The position numbers were made by a program, and so were the translations under genes. A DNA stretch of 64,000 bases from Prochilodus magdalenae (lineage: Eukaryota > Chordata > Actinopteri > Characiformes > Prochilodontidae): contig JAMWET010001633.1 of the NCBI GenBank assembly GCA_024036415.1, positions 432,001-496,000 on the forward strand. The letters run 5' to 3'. The notes under the pieces are model-generated. The model did no database searches. It was not told where the DNA came from and saw only the letters and a list, made by a program, of their open reading frames with translations. Below, in pieces: positions 12,601 through 32,415 of this stretch (its first letter is position 1; each line of letters begins with the position of its first letter).

Positions 12601-12844
12601 AAGTCATTCAGAGTGGGAAAATTGTGATATCCATTTGTGATAGTTAATTTACTATCTAAAACGGCCAGCAAACATATCAAAGTTTTGATATTCCACAATT
12701 GTAACTAACTACTATCGTCGAAACTAGGTCTCAGCAATGTATGAACTTTCTGTGAGGGAGCTTTGAGAGATGGACGTCTGGTTCCCATCACCACTGTGTT
12801 TCTCTAGAATGGGGCATTTTACACCAAACCACTCCAAATGACTA
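12601..12844. mobile_element. MITE-like element, family 2 copy C
   Basis: The left end is AAGTCATTCAGAGTGGG. The right end contains GACGTCTGGTTCCCATCACC, then TTTCTCTAGAATGGGGC and AAACCACTCCAAATGACT, the inverted form of the left ends of other copies. About 244 bp with no open frame. This copy has the best preserved right terminus. Confidence 0.65.
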
Positions 12845-12889
12845 TTTACAGCCATATGTTGGTGGGAAAAAGTTTATGTTGGGGGAAGA

Positions 12890-13260
12890 CTCACAGCCTG
12901 CAAGCACATCAGCGTTACCAGCCCACTTTACAAAGCTCCCAGAAAGCTGATTCTTGATGCTTGCCTGAATGTCATATCTCCTGCAGGGTTCTTTTTCATG
13001 TTGGGATTAGATTGTGAATGCAGGCATTTGTAATTAGCTCCCGCATGCACATCTAGGTAAATCCCCTGTGGTACATGGCGAATATCACGGATAAGCCTTG
13101 TTTTGTGCCGAGTTCCCTGGGCGAGGCGCTGGCTTGAGTTCAGGGCCACCTGAACACTGGAGGGGGATTTGTGTAATTGGCACATCCAGCATTAGCTTAT
13201 CTGATAGCTGGATTAGCACTGCAGTAAAAGCAGGGCCCGTGGGGCTTGCAGCCCATGCAC
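12890..13260. other. Clean non-repetitive intronic block, candidate conserved noncoding element
   Basis: A stretch of balanced base composition without simple repeats, unlike its AT-rich surroundings. It contains TAATTAGC, TAATTGGC and CTTATCTGATAG, resembling homeodomain and GATA-factor sites. It sits deep in tbl1x intron 1. That it is regulatory is inference only and needs a cross-species alignment. Confidence 0.3.
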
Positions 13261-14229
13261 ACTCCGAGTGCTAAACATGTTAACAGTGGTACGCATCAGA
13301 GATGTAGTCACTTTTAGGTCCCGTGTTGGCTGAGTCGCAGCTCAACTCGACTGAAATTTCAGCCGGAGAAAAAGTGGGGGAAAAACAACACAAACAAAAG
13401 TGATGAAATGAGGACTGGCAACCTTAATGCACCATATTAATAAAGCCTTTTACGTCCAACCTTACGTTCTCCAGCAGCATCAGGATCGATACATCTTCAA
13501 ATAACAAGAAGTATATGTGAGTCTGATGGACAGAATGAAGCTCTATATACAGTACCACTCAAATGTTTAGCCATGCCTACTTTTAGAAAGGTTATTTTCA
13601 GCCTAATACTCTATATGAATTAAAAAAATAAAACTGAAGAACTGTAAAGAACTTCACACTGTAAAATAGCACTCATGGAATTATGAAGTCCACCTTAAAA
13701 AACTCTAAACTGGAACATTATGGGTGGATAAAACAGCTTGCAGTAGAGGTTGATAAAATATTTTTTTTTTCTAAGCAATTTCGAACAAACTGTATTGGTC
13801 TGTCCAACGTAAATATTCACTAAATTGAAATCGTAGCAAGACAATGAGGAGGAAAAATAAGAATTTGAAAGTTTTACTTGGTCTGTAGTACTTATTGCAA
13901 GTCTGTTAACTAGCAAAATGATTTAACTAAAGCTGTCAGCTCATTTAGCTCAAGTTTTGGTTTATAGATTATGTTCCTTTAAAAATAAATAGAATTCAAA
14001 TGATTTAACTCCAATGCCAGCTGACTAGTATGGCATACTTGTTAGCTACAGGCTAACCAGCTGTTTCAAATTGACTTTTTGATTCAGGCACTATATTTAA
14101 TACATGTAGCACTTCATTCTGTCTCTCAAATGGAAGCAGATAATGCTTCTTGTTATGAAGTCATATTATACTTGACAAGTTTTTAGTAGTATTGTAATTT
14201 CTATACAATGAAATGCTTGCAGCTCAAAA

Positions 14230-14940
14230 TGAGACAAAGCCTTTACTTTCACCCCAGACTGGACTCTCACCCTAGAAATTAAACTTGGACTTCTGCCCCT
14301 CAGACCTGAGACTTCCCATGAATTCACACCCCAGAGGCTTGAAATTCCAGATGATTTAGAGGCTCAAGACTGAGACTCGTACTTCAGAGGCTTAAACTCA
14401 CACCCTGGACACTGTAGACTCTGACTCGCACCTTTGAGACTTGACATGGACTTGCACCCAAGAAACTCAAGACTTACACCTCAGAGACTTGAGATATGAC
14501 TTATTGCACCAGCTTAGTTCCAAGTCTTTGGGATCCAGGTTTGAATACTTGAGACTTGACTCAGACGCTCACCCGAGACACGACTCTCACCCCCAGAAAC
14601 AGGACTCTCATCTCTCTCCCTAGAAATTAAACTCAGACTTGTGCCCCAGATACCTGAAACTCTCCATGAATTCACACTCCAGAGACTGAAGTTTCGAGAC
14701 GACTAAAACCTGCACCCCAGAGACACAAGACTTGCGCCTCAGAGACTTGGGCCCACACCCCAGAGACACTCGACTCTGACATGCACCTTGGTGACTGACT
14801 TAACTTGGACTTGCATCTTAGACACTTGGGACTAAAACACTGGAGACTCAAGAGACTTGAGTCTGGACTTGCACCCCAGAGACTCGAATCTCGACTCTGA
14901 CTCACACCTCAGGGTCTTGAGACTCAGCATGTAGCAACTC
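14230..14940. repeat. Degenerate tandem array (GACTTG/CACCCCAGAGACT motifs)
   Basis: Irregularly spaced repeats of CACCCCAGAGACTTGAGACT-like units, with ACTTGCACC and GACTCGCACC variants, over about 700 bp. The period is irregular (roughly 30-40 bp) and divergence is high, so this is an old minisatellite. Open frames on both strands here are repeat artefacts. Confidence 0.75.
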
Positions 14941-15129
14941 GTGAACATCTCTTCTACACAGGCACAAACAGCTTGGAGCTTTTACTGCAGGCGGTGCTTG
15001 TAGGTATTATGGCATCTAATTCGTTTAGGCCGAGCTATTCTTTACATAACAGAAAGGAACAAGGAAACACATTCGTTGTCCACCTCAATGTGTTTTCCCA
15101 CACAACCCGGTAATTCTTGTTAGCTACAG

Positions 15130-15350
15130 TGAGTCAAAAGACGCCCACTCTGAGATCTCGGGTCTTACGTGTGTGGGTAATAATTGGAGTTGGCAGCTTG
15201 CGGAGATAACAAGGCATTTTCTCCTGGCCCACATTTATCCTGAATTCTCCACATTTATCATCAGGAGGCAGAAATGACTTTTGCTCTGGGCTACAGGCAA
15301 TTACATGGTGCTGTAATATGTAGGTCAGCACTAAACCACATAAACACATG
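15130..15350. other. Non-repetitive intronic block, candidate conserved noncoding element
   Basis: Unique sequence of balanced composition with GTAATAATTGG, GGAGATAACAAGG, ACATTTATCATC and GCAATTACATGG motifs (homeodomain- and GATA-like). No splice-flanked frame. Suggested only from composition. Confidence 0.25.
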
Positions 15351-17252
15351 CACCATAATAGTAATGAATCGTGATTATGTACTGATGAATTATGTATTTA
15401 TGGTAATTTGGGCAATATCGATTGCTCGGTAAAGCAATTAATTGCTATGATTTACTAATTCGTTCCTCCCAATTTATTTTGGATGAAAATGCTTTCTGAC
15501 CCACTTTGGGGAGAGTGGAGTTTTGTCTTGTATGGTCATTTGAGGCCAGGTTACAGTTTCTCTTGGAAGGGTAAGCACAGATTTTGGCCTTCACAGGCTT
15601 ATTGTAGGTCAGACACCTTGACGGATCCAGTTACTAGCCTGGTCATTCACCGGGGAGGGTTATTATCTAGCCTTCTTGAGGGTATTGCAACAAGAGAACA
15701 AGTGGCAAAGCAAGCCAGTAACAAGCCAAGATCTAACATTCAGAGACAGTATGTCACTAGCCTAGGGGTGTCTTTGCCCGTCTTTAGTTCATAGACGGAA
15801 GTTTGATCATTTTACTACGGAACGTCTACAGTGCGTATGACTGATTCACACCCAATACCAAGTCTAAGTGTATAAAGATATGAAGTACAGAGATGGGAGC
15901 GTCTACTCAACTTAGTCATTCACACACTGTAATATAACCTGGGGGTATTTATATGGTTCGTTTTATAGCAGTTGAATCATATAACCTTGGGTAATTTCTC
16001 CGACTCGTATTATAACACGGGATTAATAAAACCATGGTTTATTTCTACAGTTTGGCCGAAATCCTAGGATTTGCATAACCCAGGGTTATCGCTGCTGTTT
16101 GTTTTATAGCCCCGGTTAACCTGAGGATGTTTCTATGATGTGGTTCCCACTGAACACTGTACTGAGTGACATTCCCTGACACAACTGGAGCCCATGTGAA
16201 ACAATATCCCAAAGTGAGGTGCTGAATAATTCATGTGGAGGAGTGTGCATGGCCTCGCTGGCAGGATGCCAGGCAGGAAGTGGGACAACACAACTCCTCG
16301 CTATTTAGCACTGCTGCTTCTTGTTGCTATGCTACGAAAAGCCTAGCTGCTGAGCTAGGCATGCATGTGTGTTGTGAAGCCTGCATGAACTCTTAGCCTT
16401 GTAAGGCAACAGCCCTTCTCACTTTCAGCAGGACTCCGGGTAATAAACGGACTGAATAGGCCAGCACAGCCTCGAGCTCTTGCTGTAGAGAGGCTATTAG
16501 GTTAAGCTACAATACATGAGGCTCCCGCTTTTGACTTGCAGTACAGGCCAACAGAACGCACAAATGTTGTGGTGTCGCTTTCAATGGGGGGAACGATTTA
16601 GGATGCCAAACAGCGAAGATAGTTAAATTATCTTGATCCGGGTGTGTGGGAACCTTTCAGCAAATATGGGTGCATCCCCCATTGGGTTGTTTTGATTAAG
16701 CCTGCAGAAATGTGGTTGAAATGATTGTTTTCAGCAAAGATATACTCACCAACACCATACCGGTGCACGGCCACAGTCAGCGATATCCAGAACGGATTTG
16801 AGAAAAACGGACCAACCATCATTGAGTCCAGTCCTTAACGATGCTATATGTATTTGGGATTATTTGCATTGTGAGAAGCAGAAAATGCTAAACCAACTTG
16901 TATGACTGAACCTTGGAGGTTAAAATAAGGAACAGTATGATAAAGATAAAGATGAATAAAGATAATATTTATAATAAAGATAAATAATAAAGATGTGCAT
17001 GCTAATTGTTGTAGGTTTTGTGGGTTTTTTCGTGGTTTAACTGAAACCAAACCTCACCAATTCAACAAAGCCGTTTTCTGATCTCAGACCTCCCTGGATG
17101 GCCCCATTTTTACTCCAACCCAACTTGCAACACCCAGGGATTAAGGAAAATGTATGTGTTTTGGAGGAGCCCTAAGGATTATGTTGACGAGCAGGCGAGC
17201 GATGCTGGAAGTTAATTTGCATTAATTGAGTTTAAATTCGATCAGTACTTTA

Positions 17253-17322
17253 CTATGTGCTGTAGTACCTAGAACTCTTCCTATGTGCTATAGTACCTAG
17301 AACTCTTCCTATGTGCTATAGC
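17253..17322 (+). repeat. 28-bp tandem repeat, about 2.5 copies
   Basis: TATGTGCT(G/A)TAGTACC followed by TAGAACTCTTCC is repeated twice, with a partial third copy. Short and local, with no coding meaning. Confidence 0.85.
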
Positions 17323-17945
17323 TGAGCTCTGTACTAGATTCTCGTCCAGTATGCAGTAGCTTCTTTCTGTTTGCTTTACTGGCTTAAACAGACTAGAACC
17401 TCTGAATGTTCTGGTGGCACTGTTCTCTTGCCATCTTTATTCAGTGTTCCAGATGAGGGCATTCTTTAATTTTCATTCATCTTCCATTTCCTGTGAATGG
17501 GCGGACTGAACTGTAGCAGTCCCAAAGGTTCTAAAAACGTTGACTCCTCCGCCTTTGAAAAAGCAAAGTGCGACGGATAAAAAGGAGTTTCTCCTCCTCA
17601 GTACTGCGTCACATTGTATGCAAGCGAGGGACTAGAGTGCGAAGACAGATTTCACACCTTACACCAACTTACCCACCACCGAGCTTGTTAAAAACTTTGT
17701 GTGTGAATAGCAGATACATGAAGGTGTGCTGTCATCTGACAACACACTGCCAGGTTCTTTTTAGCTAGAACACTGAACTGGCTTAGAATAATAGATACTA
17801 GTCCCTTTGAAACTAAATTTGCATGTGTAACAACCGAGCATGAGCTCCATCCATGAGAATTCGTGAATGGATGCCAGTTTTTTTTTTTCATGTTGGATGA
17901 GTAATCCAACAAAGTCTCAAAGTTCATGCGCTAAAACTCAACAGC

Positions 17946-18061
17946 CTACAGCAGTTTACCCCCACCCATTCAGTCTGCAGCAAGTTAGCCCTGTCTATCC
18001 AGCCGACAGCAGTTTAGCCCTACCCATTCAGTCTATGACAGTTTAACCCCATTCATTCTGA
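17946..18061 (+). repeat. About 29-bp tandem repeat, about 4 copies
   Basis: Units of the form AGCAGTTTAGCCCTACCCAT followed by TCAGTCT(G/A) are repeated about four times with substitutions. Intronic. Confidence 0.75.
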
Positions 18062-18774
18062 AGTTGTAGGTATTGAAGTATGACCATGATGATGAAGTGT
18101 AAGTAATATTTGGGTTCTGTATATTTAACAATACCGATTTAGACTGTTGTAAAAAGTTGGTACTAATAGACAGTAATGTCTATTAGCCGGTAGAGTTTAA
18201 TACTATCAGCAATTTAAACACCAGTAGCTTTAATTAAACAGCTTTACTGACTGATGTGATTATTTTCTATCTGGATTTGTCATGTATGATTGTTAGTTTT
18301 GTTAGTTCTCTTCTGAGACCTGGCTGAAATTCTGCCCCTGTTCTGCCTTAATCCCAACATTAGCATTTTGCTCTTAACCCAAACTGACAAAGTTGACGAG
18401 CTTTAGGCATCCAGTGGTGGTTGCGCTCGCTGGCGTACTCTTTATCATCCCCAGTAGGCCGGTTTCCAACCTGTTTTTTCGCCATTATACTCTGCAGACA
18501 AGCTGTTGGTGCGGTGTAGGAAATGCTCTGCAGGCGCGGATGGCCTTCTCCGTGAAATTTCCGTTCCATCTGCTCGTCATGCAGCTGTGTTGTAGGCAGG
18601 AGGTAGCTGGTTGCTTCTGCAGATGGTTAATAAAATATTGGAGTCCTCTATTTTCATTTTTCATTTCTGGTTTTTGGGGCGTCAACAGTTTTTAGGTCCC
18701 ATAAACACCACACATTTTTTTTTTTAAAGTAAATTCCGCTGTCCATTTTGCAACTAAATAACAAAGGGGCCAAG

Positions 18775-19200
18775 CTGATTGGTTTACAACACAACTTATT
18801 ATAGTAAGGAACACTGTAAACCAAACTGCTGGTTAGAGATTTTGTTAAAAGAGTTGGTTGATTAGGAACTATGTAGACATATGATCTGATTTATTAGTAA
18901 ACCGAGATCCTAATTGGTTAAGAATGTATTCAAAATAACTGATTATTTAGGAACAAGGTAATCTTAACAGGTAATCCCAACAGCTGGTTGGTTATGAACA
19001 GTGCCAACAAAACAGTTGATCGGATAAAAGCAATATTAATAAAAGGGTTGATTGGTAAGGAACCATCTAAACACCTGAGAAAAGAGGACCAATGTAAACC
19101 AGGCACTTAATTGTAATGAACCAAATAGCTGACTGGTTAGAGACTTCATAAACACAGATGATTAGCAAGAAATGAAACCGAGCAGCAGACTGGTTGATCA
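18775..19200 (+). repeat. Highly diverged minisatellite
   Basis: Recurring GGTTGATTAGGAAC, CTGGTTGGTTATGAACA, GGTTGATTGGTAAGGAAC and CTGACTGGTTAGAGAC motifs spaced about 35-45 bp apart suggest an ancient tandem array just upstream of the first coding exon of tbl1x. Confidence 0.55.
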
Positions 19201-19296
19201 TCTTGTCATGAATTGCTGTTTGACTTGCTTATATGACTGCAGTTTTATCTGTACCTGGAGCAAGGTGTAACAGATGTGTTCTCTTCCATCCTGCAG

Positions 19297-19344
19297 AGAG
19301 GGGGATATCCATCATTTGTGCCTCGTCCATCGAGGTGGGTTAAG
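19297..19344 (+). other. tbl1x: 5' UTR part of the first coding exon of tbl1x
   Basis: The acceptor AG at 19295-19296 follows a good pyrimidine tract. The 48 bases before the ATG are noncoding, with an in-frame TAA (19341-19343) one base before the start codon region ending the upstream reading. This supports ATG 19345 as the true start and implies an upstream noncoding exon. Confidence 0.8.
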
Positions 19345-26897
<7,553 letters not shown>

Positions 26898-27845
26898 ACA
26901 CCGGAGTGAAGCTGGAGCTGGAACTTTGCAACTAAATGCCTTTATTACATCTGAACTCTCCATGCTCGCACACAACAAAGACGGGGCCAAGAAGCAGGAA
27001 CACGACTACGCCAAGAAGAGAAGAATCCCAAATGTTTAAAACCAAATTAAAAGGAGAAAGGCTTGGAGCAGAGGGTGGAGAATCAAGCAAGGCCTTGGTC
27101 AGGGCCTGAGGGAAGGAACCAACGTCCGTTTGACCATGTTGGTGAAGCTGGGGGAGATGTTAATGTTAACATCTCCAGGCTCATCGCCCCATCTGTCCTC
27201 TGGCAGTGATGGATTGATGCACTAGTAGCCAAGCATTGAGAATCTTATTTTCCCCACAGTGCAAGAGTGCAACAGTGCGCATGTCCCTTGCACTGATGTT
27301 CTTGTGCGATGTCTAGCGTCTCCTTAGTGGAGAATTGAAGATGTTTTGAGAGACTTTTAAAAGATCCAGGCAGTGTTACCGAGCCGTTCTCCATCTCAAG
27401 CACATCATTACTACTGAGATCTGTGAAGAAACTCAACTGCCGATTACTTTTTCAAACTTTTTAGCGGGATTTAACAAAGTACATGAAATATGTGGTTCAC
27501 AGTTGCCCTCTGGATGTAAATTTAACGAATGTATAGATATGTAAAATAGAAGAATACACAGATTTTATATACTGTGTATATATGTTTATATGCCCTGTAC
27601 GTAGTCATCGCCATTCTCCTCCAGAAGCTTTGGCCTCGCGCTTTTGCTAACGCTAACTTTCTACATTGGGTCAGAGTTTGGTCAATCCTATCTGCTGGGT
27701 TGCTGGTGAAGTTCATATTGCAGAAGCTGAAGACATGTACTGTATTTTATGTGCCTCAAAATCTTGAGAAAAATGGTAGTTCTCAACCCAGGTTCTATTT
27801 CTCACACTGGTTTACAAGTGAAATAAAGCCTTTTGGGAATGTAGA
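26898..27845 (+). other. tbl1x: Probable tbl1x 3' UTR
   Basis: About 950 bases of non-repetitive sequence follow the TAG. There is no further coding exon, and AATAAA signals come next at 27822 and 28054. Several short open frames here have no coding character. Confidence 0.6.
27822..27827 (+). terminator. tbl1x: Candidate polyadenylation signal of tbl1x
   Basis: A canonical AATAAA about 925 bp after the stop codon. A second AATAAA at 28054-28059 could be an alternative site. Only RNA 3' ends would decide. Confidence 0.45.
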
Positions 27846-27849
27846 TAGA

Positions 27850-29077
27850 CATATTAGAGCCCTAGATGGCCAACGGAGGGCATCCTACTGAAGCTGATAA
27901 GGAACCCCGATAGACCCATAGCATTGATTTTCACTGATTTTGAAGTCATTTTCTTTAAGATGATGTGACCAAATCAAATGTTTTTTTTGTTTTCTGCAAA
28001 GAACATCTGTTTTTTTTTTTTCTTAATATAATGCATTTTTGTTTGAAATTTGAAATAAAAAATCCAAAGTCTTACAATCTGAGTCCACAGTACAGTGTAA
28101 CCTGTAGTTTCTTACAGTTTTATTGTGTCTGTGATCTACTTTGGGTCAACAGCACATATTTAATAATGGTACTTCAGACTAATATCTTTGTCAAAGACAT
28201 AACTACCTAAAAATGTTTTATTTTATATAAATATAGATAGATAGATCTCTCTCTCTCTCTCTCTCTCTCTCTACATGACTTTGCATGAGTACTTAGTCAT
28301 GTGCAAATGTTTGGGCATTCCTGGTCAAATTACATTATTTTCTAAGCAGAAATAATTGCTCATTTTGATATACTGCGAGAAAAACAAATCCGAAATGTGG
28401 GTCAGATAAGCATTGGTATAAGAAGGTGAAAGATGAAAAAGTGAACATAATATGTCTAAAAAGCAAACCATACACTAAATTTATACATTTTCAGAAAATG
28501 CTTGTATGTGGTAAGCAAAAATGTTTTGGGGGTCTGTAGGTTTTTTCACTACAGGCTGCGAAAGAGCAGCGTTTGTACTTATTGTTCTTTTCTCCACCTT
28601 TAAAAAAGTCTGCTTGGACTCACACATCTTCATACAGCTTTTTACAATCTCTTTCAAAGAGAGGCCAGGAAAACCAACACTAAAGTCACATTAACTGTTC
28701 ATAAGAATGTCTAATTTTATTGAAGGGCAGGGATTTTCTACAAACTGACACCATGTTAAGCATTATGAGCTTAGATACTCATAATGCAACGAGGATGATG
28801 GGGCTATAAGTGACAGGATCAAACACCACAATTTACTTTGTCTCAATCTCCAAACTCCCACCTCAAAATTTTCCAAATTTTCTCGTTTTGGTCTTTCCTT
28901 CGCGCACTGGCACTACTATCCCTGTCAAGAAATCCCCTATCGTATCATTCACCAAGTAATCTGGACCATTTATGAATAATTTTGGGCGGCTAAGAGGAAC
29001 ACAAGGCCCACTCACTGGCGCACACAGACCACTGGGGCAGATTCAGGGTAGATAATTCAGCACAGTCCCAGCCTAAT
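27850..29077. other. Intergenic, no gene seen
   Basis: AT-rich sequence with a (GATA)/(CT)n microsatellite at about 28225-28273. I see no splice-flanked frame and no recognisable element in the rest. Confidence 0.6.
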
Positions 29078-30290
29078 GATCATTACTGACGCCTGATGGG
29101 CTGATTTAGGCTATCAAACACCTTAATTACCCTTTAAATGCTGGAAACATTTTCTGATAAGGACATTCGCCAGCTTCTTGTTCCAATGTTCCCCTTCCAC
29201 CTTAATTAGTGCTGTGTGTACCTTCTGGTTCCAGTGGCGTTATACTGTAATTACTGTTGCGTTATTTAAGGTGGAGCGGGAAAAATCGACGAAGAAGCTT
29301 GTGAGGCAGGCGACTTCTTGGGGAGTTAAAAAGCATGAATGGATGACCTGGAACCGGAAAAGGTGTAGGCTATCCAAGTAACCTAACCGGAAGTTTTATT
29401 TGCAGTGCTGTATATACATGTAAACTTTCACAGTAAGACATTTTCATCACACTGGATTGCCAGAACCCCGCCTAGCCAGCCTTATTTACTGTCTATAGAC
29501 CACTGCAGTCGTGCGTCACTCTGTAGTAACGTTATGGCCATATTTGCCACTTCAGGTCCCAGCTGGAGCGTCAGTGGAAACATGAGTGTTTTTTATTTTA
29601 ACTTTCCTTGAGGTAAAACCAGCTCAATAAGTTTAGTCTTGTATACATTTCCCATTGATAATCCTCGCATCTTCCGTATTACGAGGATGTTAAAGAGGCA
29701 CTAATAGTGCTAAATGTGAGCTAATGCTACTGCGCATGAAATTGACGTCACTGAGCTACAGGAAAGTAAGGCGGGCTGGGTGCTGGCTAAAGCTACGTGC
29801 TGGAAATATCCTATCACAGCAAACGCATACATACAGCTCTGAACATAATACCTCCCTCATTACGAGGCTCAGGTCAGCTACTTGTTCCAGTCCTCCTGTT
29901 CCACCTTAAATGGTCCAGCAGTCACAAACATTAGCAAACAGTATAAACCCATACTGACCTATTGGTCGTGTGGAACAGCTGGAATAGGTTACGTTACTGT
30001 CCAGCAGAAAGAGAGCCACCACCTTACCTGCTCACCATGTTTAGCTCCATGAGGCTAAAGTCGCCTTTGTTGTCAGGTTCTTGATCGAATTTTATATTCC
30101 ACCTTAAATAGCGCCACAATTCATATAGCTCCACAGGACCACATCGCCATTTAAGGTGAAACGGGAACGTTCAAACAAGAAGCTGATAAATGTCCTTTTT
30201 TAAAGAAAATGTTTCCAGCATAAAAAATAACTAGCATGTTTGGATTGTCTAAATCAGCGTACCGGGGTCAGTAGTGATTATTAAACCCGA
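29078..30290. mobile_element. Long inverted-repeat (fold-back) element, about 1.2 kb
   Basis: The left arm (about 29078-29290) and right arm (about 30090-30290) are inverted copies. TGCTGGAAACATTTTCT, GACATTCGCCAGCTTCTTGT and CCACCTTAA in the left arm match the reverse complement of the right arm, with scattered differences. The interior repeats GTTCCACCTTAAATGG-type motifs and has no transposase frame. A fragment with TATTTAAGGTGGAATGGGA also lies near 51112. It is best read as a nonautonomous fold-back DNA element. Confidence 0.65.
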
Positions 30291-30664
30291 GAGCGGGAGC
30301 TTGTAGAGCTGGTCAAAGCGAGCTATGAACAAGGGAACAGTATACACACAGTGTACAGTATAACAGTAACCTACAATACTTAACAAGGACATCTGTGTCT
30401 GCTTCTTCTTTTTATATGCCCTCGTTCTGTCAGTGGGAATTCACCACCACACACAGGCAAAGCTGCTGTTTGTGCGGTTTTAAGGAGGCTGTTAACGCTA
30501 CTCAGTTCACTTAAAATACGTTTAGCCTAGCTGTTAGCTACCCTAAGCTATTTGGCTCTAAAACAGAACCTCCAAAGCGAGTTCATGTGTTAATAATTTT
30601 CGGACCTGATGAAAACATATCCCACTATAATCACTACATCCACATTTATACTTAGAATTGACTT

Positions 30665-30885
30665 TTGCTCCCCGGTGTCACCCGCCGCCATTTTCTCTGG
30701 CTGAAGCAGGCTGGGAGCTGATGAGGCCGCGGTGCATGATGGGATAGAGTACACCATGAAGATAGCTCCTCCCGTACACTAGAACATCTGACTGGAGTAG
30801 TACACCATTTGTGTATCTCCAGTACACAATGAAGATAGCCCCCCCTGTACACTAGAACCTCTGACTAGAGTAAAACTCCATCCAG
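30665..30885. other. CpG-containing block with YY1-type motif and a short tandem duplication
   Basis: GCCGCCATTTTC at about 30685 is a perfect YY1-type site on the - strand (AAAATGGCGGC) in a small CpG-rich block, with GCGGTGCATGATGGGATA next to it. It is followed by two about 60-70-bp copies of GTACAC(C/A)ATGAAGATAGC followed by CCCxxxxGTACACTAGAAC. It may be an orphan promoter or part of a repeat; no first exon can be shown. Confidence 0.3.
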
Positions 30886-31786
30886 ACATGACTGATGGTG
30901 AGGAAGGAGCAGTCACTGCTATAAGCTGCTTGTTTCTCCATCTACTGGTAAAAAAAACGAAGTAAGATGATAGGACTGTTTGTTTAGCGAACTGTGCCAG
31001 AAAAAAAACATTACTCCATTTACTCCTGGGACTTATTTAATCAATTATTTAATAAAACGTTCAGCTTTTTAATAAAGTAAAATGAAAATGCTAATTAATT
31101 GTTCAGTATTTCGAAACCTGAATTAAAAAAGGATCAATAGTTTTTAAATATAAAAAAATGCACTAATTCATACTGTGTTCCTCTTTTTAGCATAACTTAT
31201 TGAAGTGTCACCACAGAATGTAACATTTTACACAACAAACTTTTAAGATGAAAGTGAAATTTTGCATCACAGCAGCTGGCATTGTTTAAAGCTGGTAATG
31301 AAACAAACTCTCTCTATTCAAACAATAATGATAATAATAATAACTTGTTGTTTATATTTGCGGGTTGGTTCTCATATATAAGTGATACAAAAGGTTATCA
31401 TTGTTTAGTTACAGTTAACTCCACCTTCTTGAATCTGAAAGTGAGGCTACATGACAACATGGGATCCCGAGTTTGATGTAAAGTGGGTGTAAAGCGTGTA
31501 GGTGAGTTTGTACATAAGTTTGATGAGGCAGGCCAGTTAAATGCAGCTGCATATCCACAACAGCTGTGTCGTTTATTAAGGATTGTTTCAAGACAAATGC
31601 TGTTACATTTTGTGTCTGGGCATCTGGCTTGATGGACATGAAATGTTTGAGGAGGCTGTATCAGCAAGAACAGGTGAAGTAGCACAAAACCGCAAGACAA
31701 ATAAAGCAATGGAAGTTCAAATGAAATGTATCTTTCTGGTCTTGCTTGATACGATAATCATCCATTTCAACGCAGTTGAGCATCTT

Positions 31787-31792
31787 TTATTT
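31787..31792 (-). terminator. Possible polyadenylation signal for the nuclease gene
   Basis: TTTATT on the + strand gives AATAAA on the - strand about 625 bp past the stop codon. If it is used, the 3' UTR would include the MITE and both TA tracts. Weak evidence. Confidence 0.25.
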
Positions 31793-31860
31793 TAATAAGC
31801 ATGAGACGATCAACAGTCGTAGAAGTACAGTGTACATATAGAAATCAGCTTGTCGTACTT

Positions 31861-31865
31861 ATATA

Positions 31866-31948
<83 letters not shown>
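31861..31948. repeat. (TA)n microsatellite, left of MITE copy B
   Basis: About 88 bases of nearly pure TA directly abutting the left terminus of the MITE at 31945-32204. Confidence 0.97.
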
Positions 31949-31950
<2 letters not shown>

Positions 31951-32204
31951 TCACTGTCTAATAAAAAAACATGTATATCTCAAATTAGCAACTTTACAGG
32001 AGAGATCAAAACCCAATTTAATTCTAATGCAAGTCAATGGAAACCAGACTTTTTCCAAGTAATCTTTGGGCCATTTCTGTTTGTCCATTCATTATGAAAT
32101 TCACACACAGTGTAAACAGCAGCTCATGTGATCAAATGATACATAAAAGTGAAAATCGTCAAAAATGGAAATACATGTTTTCCATTGGACAGTGACGATA
32201 TGTG
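31945..32204 (-). mobile_element. MITE family 1, copy B, inserted in (TA)n
   Basis: The termini ATATCGTCACTGTCTAAT and ATTGGACAGTGACGATAT are inverted repeats of about 30 bp, with an ACATGTAT/ATACATGT inner part. (TA)n lies on both sides, suggesting insertion into or expansion from a TA target. The interior, read on the - strand, matches copy A at 2277 and copy C at 51228. About 260 bp, noncoding. Confidence 0.8.

Positions 32205-32270
<66 letters not shown>
32205..32270. repeat. (TA)n microsatellite, right of MITE copy B
   Basis: About 66 bases of TA with occasional TG or CA interruptions, abutting the right terminus of the MITE. Confidence 0.97.
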
Positions 32271-32415
32271 GTTCAAATTAATATGGATATGGTTAAGCTT
32301 ACTGAAGAACACTTACTGCTACTCACGTTTCTTTAAAGTATCGGAGCAATACATTTTCTGGATCATTATAGTGATAAATGTAAACGCTTAGAGATGAATA
32401 TAAAGTATACATTAT

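Larger units (their letters stand above)
541..19296 (+). other. tbl1x: tbl1x intron 1 (approximate 5' limit)
   Basis: About 18.7 kb without a supportable coding exon, ending in a pyrimidine-rich acceptor (CTCTTCCATCCTGCAG, AG at 19295-19296). It contains SINE and MITE copies, minisatellites and hairpins, listed separately. Open frames in it (for example 555-1058, 6631-7047, 15483-15794 and 18393-18695) are not flanked by convincing splice sites, match no family I recognise and have compositions like the surrounding noncoding DNA. Between the listed repeats I see only AT-rich unique sequence and a few cleaner stretches flagged as possible regulatory elements. Confidence 0.6.
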
